From Legionella_C sp048541585 (GTDB lineage: Bacteria > Pseudomonadota > Gammaproteobacteria > Legionellales > Legionellaceae): 64,000 nt of DNA. Numbering within the stretch: the stretch's first letter is position 1; each line of letters opens with the position of its first letter. The position numbers and the translations under genes are program-made. Shown piece by piece: positions 43,270-52,351 of the stretch. The stretch lies in the NCBI RefSeq assembly GCF_048541585.1, contig NZ_CP183303.1:2790001-2854000 (forward strand), given 5' to 3'. The notes under the pieces were generated by a model. That model did no database searches. It worked only from the letters and a program-made list of their open reading frames with translations, and was not told where the DNA came from.

Positions 43270-43693
43270 GTTTTAACCTTTCATTATGAAATTTAACAGT
43301 TTATCTTTAAACCAATACCTAAGAAGTATGCTAAGCAAAGCCTGGCAAACTACTAGCAGGCTACAAAAATTTTAAAAATAATTAGCCTAAATTAGTAGAT
43401 AACAGGCCATATTGTTTGGTTCTAAACTAGGATTGTCAAGCGGTTAATAATAGACTTCTTTAGAAATTGCTAGTATCAAGATAAAGTCAATTGCAAAAAG
43501 GAGTGAAAAAACACAGAGTACATACTATATATAATCATTTTGAAATACTTTTTTAGCTGAGTTTAGCGGTTAATAGCACTTTTTTCAGCGAAATCTTATT
43601 TAAGTAGCTTGATAACATAAACCTTCTTAAAACAGTAGCATTACCCACCTTGACTAGCTATAATCATCCAAACGCGACTTAGGTTAAACCACT
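43270..43693. other. divergent intergenic region with a degenerate MITE
   Basis: Carries the promoters of eno (reverse) and the DUF47 gene (forward) and a diverged copy of the AGACTT element. Confidence 0.5.
43452..43596. mobile_element. MITE-like inverted-repeat element, degenerate copy
   Basis: About 145 bp beginning AGACTTCTTTAGAAATTGC and ending CAGCGAAATCT. The left third aligns with copies 2 and 3 (AAAGTCAATTGCAAAAAG here against AAAGTCAAATGAAAAAAG in copy 2). The right end is eroded. Confidence 0.6.
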
Positions 43694-44365
43694 ATGGGAA
43701 GCATCTTTAATATGTTTGGGCCTTCACCTATTAGGCCAATTGAACAACATATGCGTAAAGTGCATCAGTGTGCTAAACAGCTTTATCCTTTTTTTACAGC
43801 CGTGCTTAATAATGATTGGCAAACTGCTGATATCATCAAACAAAAGATTATTGACCTTGAGAAAGAAGCTGACGGTATTAAAAGAGATTTACGATTACAC
43901 CTACCTACAGGCCTTTTTCTTCCTGTGTCTCGAACTGATCTTCTTGAATTATTAAGCGCGCAAGATCGCATTGCTAATAAAGCAGAAGACATTGCCGGCT
44001 TAATTATTAGTCGCCAAATGCAAATTCCTGCAGCAATTTCTACCGCCTTTATGACTTTTCTTAACAAGTGCTTAGATGCTTCTAAGCAAGCTTGTAAAGC
44101 AATTAATGAGCTTGATGAATTACTAGAAAGTGGTTTTCGAGGTAGCGAGGTTAATATTGTTGAAGAAATGATCATGATGCTAGATGAAATTGAACATGAT
44201 AGTGATAAAAAATTATGGGATATTAGACATTCAATCTTTGAACTTGAAAGTGAAATGTCAGTCATTGAGGTTATTTTTCTTTATAAATTGGTCCAATGGA
44301 TTGGTGATCTTGCAGATCATGCTCAAACGGTAGGAGCGCGTCTTCAAATTCTTATTGCCCGGTAG
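43694..44365 (+). CDS. DUF47 (PhoU-like) protein
   Basis: 223 residues, all helical, of the DUF47/PhoU-related family that partners Pit phosphate transporters. Features: DLEKEADGIKRDLR and EMIMMLDEIEHDSDKKLWD, paired three-helix bundles with acidic metal-binding E-x3-D-type motifs. It precedes pit with 8 bp between them and probably regulates it. Confidence 0.92.
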   Translation: MGSIFNMFGPSPIRPIEQHMRKVHQCAKQLYPFFTAVLNNDWQTADIIKQKIIDLEKEADGIKRDLRLHLPTGLFLPVSRTDLLELLSAQDRIANKAEDIAGLIISRQMQIPAAISTAFMTFLNKCLDASKQACKAINELDELLESGFRGSEVNIVEEMIMMLDEIEHDSDKKLWDIRHSIFELESEMSVIEVIFLYKLVQWIGDLADHAQTVGARLQILIAR

Positions 44366-44373
44366 TTAATTCC

Positions 44374-45627
44374 ATGGATTCTTCATTAATTTTACTTTTA
44401 ATTGCTATAGCACTTTGTTTTCTCATGACCTGGGGCGTAGGTGCAAATGATTTAGCTAATGTAATGAGTACCACTATGGGCTCAAAAGCAGTGACTGTTC
44501 GTCAGGCTATGATCATTGCCATTATTTTCGAGTTTGCTGGTGCTTTCTTTGGCGGCAGTGGTGTTACAGAAACCATGCGCGATGGCATTATTAATACCAG
44601 CCAACTATTAGACCAGCCTTTAGTACTTATTGAAGGGATGCTTGGCGTTTTATTAGCTTGTACTATCTGGATGAACTTAGCAAGCTACTTAGGCGTACCG
44701 GTATCTATTACCAATGCCTTAGTTGGCTCTATGGTCGGGTTTGGAGCAGCTGTCTTAGGCAGTAATGCTATTCATTGGGAGCAAGTTTATCGGATTGCTA
44801 TTAGCTGGGTAACCTCGCCTTTCATAGCAGGTATTACAGCCTATGCTTTATTTACCAGTATTCAACAAGTTATTTTTATTAAACCTGATCCGCTAGAAAA
44901 AGCTAAAATGTATATTCCTATTTACCTTTTTTTAGTTGGCTCTATTTTATCATTTATTACAGTCTTTAAAGGCTTAAACCACTTTAGTATACACCTTAAT
45001 TTCAAACAAGATTTAGCTGTTACTTTAGCAACAAGTATTACATTAACTATCATAGGTATGATTATTATTAAACGTATTCCTGAAGTAGCAAAAATTAGAC
45101 GGCGTGAGCGTTTTATTCAAGTTGAAAAATACTTTGCTGTACTTATGGCACTTACTGCCTGCGCTATGGTTTTTGCACATGGCTCTAATGATGTAGCCTT
45201 AGCGGTTGGTCCTTTAACTATTATTTATAGTTTAGTGACCACACCTTATCAATCTATAGGTTTAGATAATTATCCAGCATGGATCATTTTTTTAGGTTGT
45301 TTAGGTGTTGTGTCAGGCTTATTAATGTATGGCCGTAAAGTGATTGAAACAGTAGGAAGCTCAATTACAGCGCTTACCCCAAGTCGCGCCTTTGCAGCTA
45401 CCTTAGCTGCTGCAACCACTGTTGTAGTTGCAACTAGCTTAGGTATTCCGGTATCGGCTACTCAAACGCTAGTTGGCGCTGTTTTAGGTGTAGGATTAGC
45501 TCGCGGTATTGGCGCACTTAATTTAATTGTTATCCGCAATATTTTTATGTCTTGGATTTTAACTTTACCCATGGCATCACTATTGACTATTCTATCTTAT
45601 AAGCTACTGCATGCTTTAATTGGCTAA
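44374..45627 (+). CDS. pit: PiT-family inorganic phosphate transporter
   Basis: 417 residues with about ten membrane spans. Both copies of the PiT signature are seen: GVGANDLANVMSTTMGS near the N-terminus and AHGSNDVALAVGP in the second half, each followed by helices with GAxxGG-like packing. It co-transports phosphate with H+ or Na+. It forms an operon with the DUF47 gene. Confidence 0.94.
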   Translation: MDSSLILLLIAIALCFLMTWGVGANDLANVMSTTMGSKAVTVRQAMIIAIIFEFAGAFFGGSGVTETMRDGIINTSQLLDQPLVLIEGMLGVLLACTIWMNLASYLGVPVSITNALVGSMVGFGAAVLGSNAIHWEQVYRIAISWVTSPFIAGITAYALFTSIQQVIFIKPDPLEKAKMYIPIYLFLVGSILSFITVFKGLNHFSIHLNFKQDLAVTLATSITLTIIGMIIIKRIPEVAKIRRRERFIQVEKYFAVLMALTACAMVFAHGSNDVALAVGPLTIIYSLVTTPYQSIGLDNYPAWIIFLGCLGVVSGLLMYGRKVIETVGSSITALTPSRAFAATLAAATTVVVATSLGIPVSATQTLVGAVLGVGLARGIGALNLIVIRNIFMSWILTLPMASLLTILSYKLLHALIG

Positions 45628-45720
45628 ACCAGCTTATGTTGTTGCTTTGCGTTAGATATAAATTGCATAGGAGATATCTAAAATAGATTTCTCTCCGCAC
45701 AAAATGATAGAACTTTACCT

Positions 45721-45738
45721 TGTCACCTTTAGGTGACA
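45721..45738. terminator. hairpin between convergent genes
   Basis: Perfect stem TGTCACC-TTTA-GGTGACA between pit and the reverse small gene, placed as a two-way terminator; the T run is weak. Confidence 0.5.
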
Positions 45739-45747
45739 GCTTATAAA

Positions 45748-45930
45748 TTAAAAACCTCGCCAAATTTCATCTTCAGATAAATCAACATTGGCATCATCTC
45801 TTAATTTTGCAATACGCTTATGCTTTTTAATTTCTACTTGCTGAGAAAATGATTTCTGATGCTCTTCATCAAATTGATAAAAGAATTTATCATAAGGGCT
45901 TACATAGGCTTTATCGATATCTGAACTCAT
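45748..45930 (-). CDS. small conserved protein, CBU_0585-like
   Basis: 60 residues with the pattern KAYVSPYDKFFYQFDEEH, QQVEIKKHKRIAKLRD and a final DEIWRGF. This matches my memory of the short CBU_0585-type family conserved in gammaproteobacteria, function unknown. It is acidic at the end, with no signal peptide or membrane span. The ATG has AGGATAACC upstream. Confidence 0.6.
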   Translation of the reverse strand: MSSDIDKAYVSPYDKFFYQFDEEHQKSFSQQVEIKKHKRIAKLRDDANVDLSEDEIWRGF

Positions 45931-46019
45931 AGGTTATCCTAAATAAGAAGTCTATTTATAATTTTATCGTTTTTTGCTGTAACTTACCATTTTACCGTTA
46001 AAATTCTTATGAGGTTTTC

Positions 46020-46997
46020 ATGTCTATTAAAAAAGCTGAGCTCCACGTCCATCTAGAAGGAACAATTCCACCTTATTTAGCACAAGAATTAGCAGCACGC
46101 AATCACATGCCTTTACCTAAAGAACGTATTGATAAGCGCGGAGAACGCTACATATATAATGATTTTTTAGACTTTTTAAAGGCTTACGATGCTATCGCTG
46201 CCCTCATTAAACATCCCAAAGATTATTATGATATTACCTTTGATTATTTAAAGTCTACTGCCAAAACAGGCGGTATCTATGTTGAAATGATGTATTCACC
46301 TGATCATGCTGAACAAGCAAGTGGCATCCCTTCCAGTGAACATTTACAAGCTATTCAGCAAGCAATTAATGATGCTGAAGAAAAATTTAATATTATTGGC
46401 CGTATTATTATTACAGGCGTTCGTCATTTTGGGGCAGAGTCCGTTGAGAAGGTAGCTAAGCAGGCTTTAAAAGAAACGGTACCTTGTATTGTAGGATTTG
46501 GCTTAGGCGGAGATGAATTTAATTTTCCACCCAAATTGTTTCAAAAAGCTTATAACATTGCTGCTGATGGCGGCTTAGCTTGTACGGTCCATGCTGGCGA
46601 ATTTGCCTCTGCAAGCGGTATGATTGAAGCAATGGATTACTTACCCATTCAACGTATTGGGCATGGTGTTATGGCTATTCATTCCCCAGAGACTATTGCA
46701 AGACTTAAAGATAAAAATATTGCTTTAGAAATCTGCCCAACAAGCAATATTGAGTTAAAACTTTTTAAAGATTTAAAAAGTCACCCCTTACTTCCTTTAA
46801 TGGAATCAGGTATCACGGTGAGCTTAAATTCCGATGATCCACCTTTTTTTGGTACCAATTTAGCTAATGAATATGAAAAGGTTCAACAGTTATATCAATT
46901 TACACCAGAAAAAATGCACAACTTTACACATATGGCAATTGAAGCTGCATTTCTTGATAAAGAGAAAAAAACACAATTACTACAATTAATCGCTTAA
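46020..46997 (+). CDS. add: adenosine deaminase
   Basis: 325 residues of the amidohydrolase superfamily. Metal-binding HVH in KAELHVHLEGT (residues 9 and 11), VHAGE with the catalytic Glu, RIGHGV with His, and SLNSDDPPFFGTNL with the final Asp pair. It deaminates adenosine to inosine, or possibly adenine to hypoxanthine; the sequence alone does not settle which. The ATG is preceded by a GAGG. Stands alone and ends in a GC-rich hairpin. Confidence 0.85.
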   Translation: MSIKKAELHVHLEGTIPPYLAQELAARNHMPLPKERIDKRGERYIYNDFLDFLKAYDAIAALIKHPKDYYDITFDYLKSTAKTGGIYVEMMYSPDHAEQASGIPSSEHLQAIQQAINDAEEKFNIIGRIIITGVRHFGAESVEKVAKQALKETVPCIVGFGLGGDEFNFPPKLFQKAYNIAADGGLACTVHAGEFASASGMIEAMDYLPIQRIGHGVMAIHSPETIARLKDKNIALEICPTSNIELKLFKDLKSHPLLPLMESGITVSLNSDDPPFFGTNLANEYEKVQQLYQFTPEKMHNFTHMAIEAAFLDKEKKTQLLQLIA

Positions 46998-47009
46998 TTG
47001 AACGGTTAA

Positions 47010-47028
47010 CCGCGGCAATTAGCCGCGG
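47010..47028 (+). terminator. GC-rich hairpin after adenosine deaminase
   Basis: Perfect stem CCGCGGC-AATTA-GCCGCGG, in an otherwise AT-rich gap. No strong T run follows. Confidence 0.55.
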
Positions 47029-47270
47029 ATGATCATTGTTAAAAAATAATTAATTACTTAACTTTTGTAGCCTTAAAGCGCTTAATATTAAAGATTGTAA
47101 TGGATAAGATAGGCGCTTTAAATGCTAGTGAAAGTTTTATTTGTGATTCAGTTTAATAACTAATTATACTGTAAAGCGCAGTGTAGCATTTTAGATAGCA
47201 TTTTGAATGCACACTTAATCATAAAACTGCGCCAAATACAGTTGTTTGATAGGAGGAACTCTTAAAAAGA

Positions 47271-48131
47271 TTAAGCTGTTTCCTCTATATATTGTTTAAG
47301 CTTCTTCATTGCATTTTTTTCAAGTTGCCGAACTCTTTCGGCTGACACACCATATTTTGCAGCTAAATCATGTAAAGTAGATTTGTTCTCAGCTAACCAT
47401 CGTCTTTGTAAAATATCTTGGCTACGCTCATCAAGACGCTCAAGGGCTGCAAATAAATTATCTTTTCCTTGCTCTCCACTTCGCTCAACTTCAATTAAAT
47501 AAGCCGGATCACTACCACTATCATGTAGAAAGTGCGCAGGCATTTTATAAGCTTCGTCCTCATCTTCTGACATGGGTGTATCATAAGAAGTATCCATTGC
47601 ATTTAAACGCTGTTCCATTAGCATAACTTCGTCACGACTTACACCTAAATCATTAGCCACAGCATCTACTTCTTCACTATTAAACCAGCCTAAACGTGTT
47701 TTCATTTGTCTTAGGTTAAAAAATAGCTTCCGTTGGGCTTTTGTAGTGGCGATTTTAACAATACGCCAATTACGAAGCACATACTCATGAATCTCAGCTT
47801 TAATCCAATGAACAGCAAACGAAACTAAGCGAACGCCTAATTTTGGATCAAAACGCTTAACCGCTTTCATAAGGCCAACATTTCCTTCCTGAATTAAATC
47901 ACTAAGTGGTAAGCCGTAACCAAGATAGCCGCGAGCTACCCGCACAACATAACGCAGGTGAGCTAGGACTAAATTACGGGCACTCTCGAGATCCCCTTCA
48001 GTCTGAAAACGCTCAGCATAAGAATATTCTTCTTCAGCAGAAAGCATTGGAATTTGATTAACACGATGAATATAAGCATCTAAACTGCCTATAGGTAAAG
48101 TTAATGATGCCAACTGCAGCTGCTTATTCAT
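47271..48131 (-). CDS. rpoH: heat-shock sigma factor RpoH
   Basis: 286 residues. Region 2 has LVLAHLRYVVRVARGYLGYG and LPLSDLIQEGNVGLMKAV; the RpoH-specific box KIATTKAQRKLFFNLR and VRLVSFAVHWIKAEIHEYV are present; region 4 has ERVRQLEKNAMKKL. It directs RNA polymerase to heat-shock promoters. It sits downstream of ftsY-ftsE-ftsX on the same strand, the conserved gammaproteobacterial order. The 5' leader (48132-48180) is AT-rich. Confidence 0.97.
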   Translation of the reverse strand: MNKQLQLASLTLPIGSLDAYIHRVNQIPMLSAEEEYSYAERFQTEGDLESARNLVLAHLRYVVRVARGYLGYGLPLSDLIQEGNVGLMKAVKRFDPKLGVRLVSFAVHWIKAEIHEYVLRNWRIVKIATTKAQRKLFFNLRQMKTRLGWFNSEEVDAVANDLGVSRDEVMLMEQRLNAMDTSYDTPMSEDEDEAYKMPAHFLHDSGSDPAYLIEVERSGEQGKDNLFAALERLDERSQDILQRRWLAENKSTLHDLAAKYGVSAERVRQLEKNAMKKLKQYIEETA

Positions 48132-48304
48132 AACTTCCTCCAGTTATTTACCTCATAACAGGCTATAATGATAAATACACTACCTTCGCTTGGCTTTGTA
48201 AAAATAATTATAAGCTCGCTTATGCTACATTAACCGGCTAGTTAAAGTATAACATTTTAAGCCGTGACTTCTATAGAGTCTATAAAATGGCTACTAATTA
48301 TAAA

Positions 48305-49234
48305 CTAAGGATAGGGCTCAATGGAAGAGAGTTGTTTCTTAACCGCTATTCTAGCTCCTAACCAACCTAAAATAACAGCCGCTAGCACAATAAGATATGC
48401 TTGCCTTACTGATAACCCTAATAATGGGTATTGCATATAATAAGCAGATGACAGTTCTCGAACCGCAACTGCTACACTTAACATAAAAATATTTACAAAA
48501 AAGATAGCGAAAATGGCACCTAACATACCATACCAAATACCCGTATAAAGAAAGGGTCTAAGGATAAAGGTATCTGTAGCACCAATAAGTTTTAAAATTT
48601 GAACTTCTTCCTGACGTTTATGTAGCGCTAAGCGTAAAGTATTACCAATAATTAAAACTACTGCCAAGGCTAATAATATTATTATAGCATGTGCGACACT
48701 ACTAACAAATCGCAAAATAGCATGCAATCTAATTAACCATTCCATATCAAGTTTTGCTTGATCGACTTGCGGCAACCCTTTTAAGCGTTCAAAAAGCTGC
48801 TTGATTTTTAATGGATCATTGACAGACGTAGCAGGAATTACTTCAATAACCGCAGGAAGTGGATTTTCAGGTAAAGAACGCAAAATTTCGCGCAATCCTT
48901 CTTGCTTTTCAAGCTCAGCGAAACCCTGTGCTTTTGTTTTTAAAGTTGCTTGGCCAACTCCCTCTAGAGCACGCACTTGCCCTAAAAAAGTATTTTCATC
49001 TTGACTAGATAAAGCGGATTTAAGATAGAGAGAAATATGACCACTTCCCTGCCACTCACTTGTTAATTGTTTTAAATTATCCGTTATTACCCAAAATATC
49101 GCCGGCAGCGTTAAAGTGATGGCAATAACAATAGCTGTTAACATAGTTGTTAAAGGGGTACGGCACAACGAATTAAAGCTTAAAGCAGCTGCCTGCATAT
49201 GATAAGAAAATAGCGATTGTATTCTTTTTAACAT
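48305..49234 (-). CDS. ftsX: cell division protein FtsX
   Basis: 309 residues. Four membrane spans: one near residue 35 (TTMLTAIVIAITLTLPAIFW) and three in the C-terminal FtsX domain (AIIILLALAVVLIIGNTL, ILRPFLYTGIWYGMLGAIFA, LIVLAAVILGWLGARI). Between them is a periplasmic extracellular loop. With FtsE it controls septal amidases. It overlaps ftsE by 7 bp. Confidence 0.95.
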   Translation of the reverse strand: MLKRIQSLFSYHMQAAALSFNSLCRTPLTTMLTAIVIAITLTLPAIFWVITDNLKQLTSEWQGSGHISLYLKSALSSQDENTFLGQVRALEGVGQATLKTKAQGFAELEKQEGLREILRSLPENPLPAVIEVIPATSVNDPLKIKQLFERLKGLPQVDQAKLDMEWLIRLHAILRFVSSVAHAIIILLALAVVLIIGNTLRLALHKRQEEVQILKLIGATDTFILRPFLYTGIWYGMLGAIFAIFFVNIFMLSVAVAVRELSSAYYMQYPLLGLSVRQAYLIVLAAVILGWLGARIAVKKQLSSIEPYP

Positions 49235-49881
49235 ATTCGCCCTTGTTTTAACATAACAATCCGATGCTTTAAGCCAGCTATTAACGCTAGATCATGAGTA
49301 GCAACTAAAATACTAACGCCTACCTGGTTAAATTGAGCAAAAATTTTCATAATTTCGCTAGATAAACTAGGATCAAGGTTTCCAGTAGGTTCATCAGCAA
49401 TTAATAAAGCAGGCTTATGAACAACCGCACGCGCAATACCAATACGCTGTTGCTCACCAGCCGACAAGTAAATAGCTAACATTTTTTCTTTATTTAATAG
49501 TCCTACCATATCTAAAGCAGCATGTACTCGCTTAGTTAGCATAGCAGGAGACATTCCTTGAATTTGCAATGGTAGAGCCACATTATCAAACACTGAGCGA
49601 GTATAAAGTAAATGGGGTGATTGAAATGTAATACCTAAGCTGCTGCGATATAGCGCAATTTCATGTTTTTTAAGCTGATTAAGATGAACACCATTTACAA
49701 TTAATTGACCTGAAGAAGGTGAATCAAGTTTGGCAATTAATTTTAACAAAGTACTTTTTCCAGCGCCTGAGTGACCTGTAATAAAAGCCATCTCACCTTT
49801 TTCTAAAGAAAAATTAATTTGACTTAATGCCTCATAACCACCCGGATAACGCTTAGTAACTTGATCAAATTTAATCATCAT
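49228..49881 (-). CDS. ftsE: cell division ATP-binding protein FtsE
   Basis: 217 residues from the ATG at 49881. The open frame extends 17 codons upstream, but MIKFDQVTKRYPGG is the usual FtsE start and AAGG lies 9 nt before it. ABC motifs: Walker A GHSGAGKST, signature YLSAGEQQRIGIARA (with LSAGE rather than LSGGE), Walker B LLIADEPTGNLDP. It overlaps the ftsY stop. Confidence 0.95.
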   Translation of the reverse strand: MMIKFDQVTKRYPGGYEALSQINFSLEKGEMAFITGHSGAGKSTLLKLIAKLDSPSSGQLIVNGVHLNQLKKHEIALYRSSLGITFQSPHLLYTRSVFDNVALPLQIQGMSPAMLTKRVHAALDMVGLLNKEKMLAIYLSAGEQQRIGIARAVVHKPALLIADEPTGNLDPSLSSEIMKIFAQFNQVGVSILVATHDLALIAGLKHRIVMLKQGRIC

Positions 49882-50953
49882 TAAAAATTGCCTTAACAAA
49901 TTGGGTAGCTTCAAAAGGCCGCAGATCGTCAATACCTTCGCCTATACCTATATAGCGAAAAGGAATAGCTAACTCATTAGCGATAGCAAATAAAATACCA
50001 CCTTTCGCCGTACCATCTAATTTTGTCATGGTAATACCAGTTAAGCCAATAGCCTGATGAAACTCACGTGCCTGATTCAACGCATTTTGCCCAATACTCG
50101 CATCTAAAACTAACATAGTTTCGTGAGGCGCATTAGGGTTGATTTTTTGCATTACACGCTTAACCTTTTTCAATTCTTCCATTAAATTATTTTGGGTATG
50201 TAGACGACCTGCTGTATCTGCAATTAAAATATCAATACCACGCGCTTTAGCCGCTTGCAAGGCATCATAAACAACTGAAGCACTATCTGCGCCCGAGTGT
50301 TGAGCAATAACAGGTATTTGATTTCGTTCACCCCAAACCTGCAATTGCTGCACTGCAGCTGCCCTAAATGTATCGCCAGCAGCCAACATCACTTTTTTAC
50401 CTTGCTGCTGATATTGCTTAGCTAATTTACCGATTGTCGTTGTTTTACCAGCACCATTTACACCAACCATTAAAATGACAAAGGGTGAACTATCAGTAGT
50501 TTGTAAGGTTAATGGCGCTGTATTATTAACAAGTATGGTTTCTAATCTATCCTTAAGCGCTTTAAATACTGCATCGCCGTCAACCAATTGTTTTCTTAGC
50601 ATGCCCGTGCTTAATTGATCTAATATGGTTTGGGTGGTATTGATTCCTAAATCAGCACGTAACAATAATGTTTCTAAATCTTCAAAAATAGAGTCATCAA
50701 TTACTTTTTTACCAAGTAATAAACGACCCATGCCCTCACCTAGCTGTAATCTCGTCTTACTTAACCCCTGCTTAAAGCGTGCATAAAAGCTAGGTTTAAC
50801 TGTAGTCTCGACCTCAGTAGACAGCTGTGGTTCAGTTTGAGTATTTAGCTCTTCGTTAACTAGTTCAGGCTCTATTAAAGGTTCTACTGGCTCTTTAAGT
50901 GGCTCTGCCGTTTTAGAGGATGCATCCTGATTTCTTTTAAACCATTTAATCAT
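49871..50953 (-). CDS. ftsY: signal recognition particle receptor FtsY
   Basis: 360 residues. An acidic N-terminal A region (EPLKEPVEPLIEPELVNEE) is followed by the N domain and the G domain: GVNGAGKTTTIGKLA (G1), DTFRAAAVQQL, DTAGRLHTQ (G3), TKLDGTAKGG (G4) and GIGEGIDDLRPF. It docks the SRP-ribosome complex at the membrane. First gene of ftsY-ftsE-ftsX-rpoH. Confidence 0.97.
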   Translation of the reverse strand: MIKWFKRNQDASSKTAEPLKEPVEPLIEPELVNEELNTQTEPQLSTEVETTVKPSFYARFKQGLSKTRLQLGEGMGRLLLGKKVIDDSIFEDLETLLLRADLGINTTQTILDQLSTGMLRKQLVDGDAVFKALKDRLETILVNNTAPLTLQTTDSSPFVILMVGVNGAGKTTTIGKLAKQYQQQGKKVMLAAGDTFRAAAVQQLQVWGERNQIPVIAQHSGADSASVVYDALQAAKARGIDILIADTAGRLHTQNNLMEELKKVKRVMQKINPNAPHETMLVLDASIGQNALNQAREFHQAIGLTGITMTKLDGTAKGGILFAIANELAIPFRYIGIGEGIDDLRPFEATQFVKAIFNDD

Positions 50954-51013
50954 AGGTATACAAATTAAAGGAAATATGGAATTCTATCACCTTTTTTACC
51001 GAAGAGTTAATCT

Positions 51014-52351
51014 ATGCGTATAGTATTAATGGTTGCTTTTTTATTATTTTCTTGGTCAGCTAAGGCTGATGTCCAGAAATTTACTTTAGATAACGGCCTA
51101 AAAATCATCGTTAAAGAAGATCATCGGTCGCCTGTAGCCGTATCAATGATATGGTATAATGTCGGTTCAGCCGATGAGCCTGGCGGTATTAGCGGTGTAT
51201 CACATGCTCTAGAGCATATTATGTTTAAGGGTACAACTAAATATCCCTTAGGCGTATTTTCTAAAACTATTGCCGCCGTTGGTGGGCAAGAAAATGCTTT
51301 TACCAACTATGATTATACTGCGTATTTTGAAAAACTCGCAGCCTCACAGTTACCAATTAGCTTTGAACTTGAAGCAGATAGAATGCAAAATCTTTTGTTA
51401 AATAAAGAAGAATTTGCAAAAGAAATGAAAGTTATCCAAGAAGAAAGACGGCAACGTACTGACGATAACCCACAAGCACTAGCCTTAGAGCGCTTTTTAG
51501 CAACAGCCCATCTTTCAGATCCCTATCATCACCCTATTATCGGCTGGATGGATGATTTAAAAAATCTTAAAATAGGCGATGTAAAAGCATGGTATCAGAG
51601 TTTTTATGCTCCTAATAATGCTACTTTAGTTGTCGTAGGTGATATTGATGCTAAAAAGATTTATGATCTTGCTAAAGTATATTTTGGTCAGCTGCCTAAA
51701 AAACCTACCTTTGTGCGTAAAGCTCAAACTGAGCCACCTACTTTTGGGCCCAAATCAGTTGAAATCCACACACCCGCACAATTACCTATGCTAATGTTTG
51801 GTTATAATGTTCCAAGCCTAAAGACAGCCAAAGCACCATGGGAAGCGTATGCGCTTGAAGTTATCGATGGAATATTAGACGCAGGTGAAAATGCTCGTTT
51901 TGCTAAAAATCTTGTACGCGGCAATCATATAGCCAGCAGCGCTAGTGCGTATTACAATCTTTATACACGCTACCCAACTCAATTTATTGTTTTTGGAATG
52001 CCGTCACAATCACACACTTTACCAGAGCTTAAAGCAGCTATGGTGAAAGAAATTAAAAAATTACAAACGGAGCGCATCAGTGAAGCTGAGTTAAAGCGAA
52101 TTAAAACGCAAATAATCGCGCAAAAAACATTTGAAAAAGATTCAATATTTGGACAAGCAATGGAGCTTGGTCTATTAGAAACTGTAGGGTTAGGCTGGCA
52201 AATTGCAGAAAAATTTACGGATGAGATTAATGCCATTACTCCTGAACAAATACAAGAAGTAGCGAAGCGCTATTTTAACGATAACTCTCAAACAGAAGCA
52301 CAATTATTTCCTATATCGCAGCCTAAGGTTCAAAATGAAAACAAAATTTAG
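51014..52351 (+). CDS. M16 zinc protease, catalytic subunit
   Basis: 445 residues. A signal peptide (about 1-18, LMVAFLLFSWSAKA) and the inverted zinc motif HALEH in GVSHALEHIMFKGT, with a downstream Glu near 130. It is the catalytic partner of an exported insulinase-like peptidase pair. The downstream gene overlaps by 17 bp and encodes the non-catalytic partner. This pair next to rsmD and ftsY is common in Legionella-type gammaproteobacteria. Confidence 0.9.
   Translation: MRIVLMVAFLLFSWSAKADVQKFTLDNGLKIIVKEDHRSPVAVSMIWYNVGSADEPGGISGVSHALEHIMFKGTTKYPLGVFSKTIAAVGGQENAFTNYDYTAYFEKLAASQLPISFELEADRMQNLLLNKEEFAKEMKVIQEERRQRTDDNPQALALERFLATAHLSDPYHHPIIGWMDDLKNLKIGDVKAWYQSFYAPNNATLVVVGDIDAKKIYDLAKVYFGQLPKKPTFVRKAQTEPPTFGPKSVEIHTPAQLPMLMFGYNVPSLKTAKAPWEAYALEVIDGILDAGENARFAKNLVRGNHIASSASAYYNLYTRYPTQFIVFGMPSQSHTLPELKAAMVKEIKKLQTERISEAELKRIKTQIIAQKTFEKDSIFGQAMELGLLETVGLGWQIAEKFTDEINAITPEQIQEVAKRYFNDNSQTEAQLFPISQPKVQNENKI

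Noticed and set aside
47010..47028. CCGCGG hairpin as a regulatory operator
   Set aside because: Its position just after the stop codon fits a terminator better; no second copy was seen.
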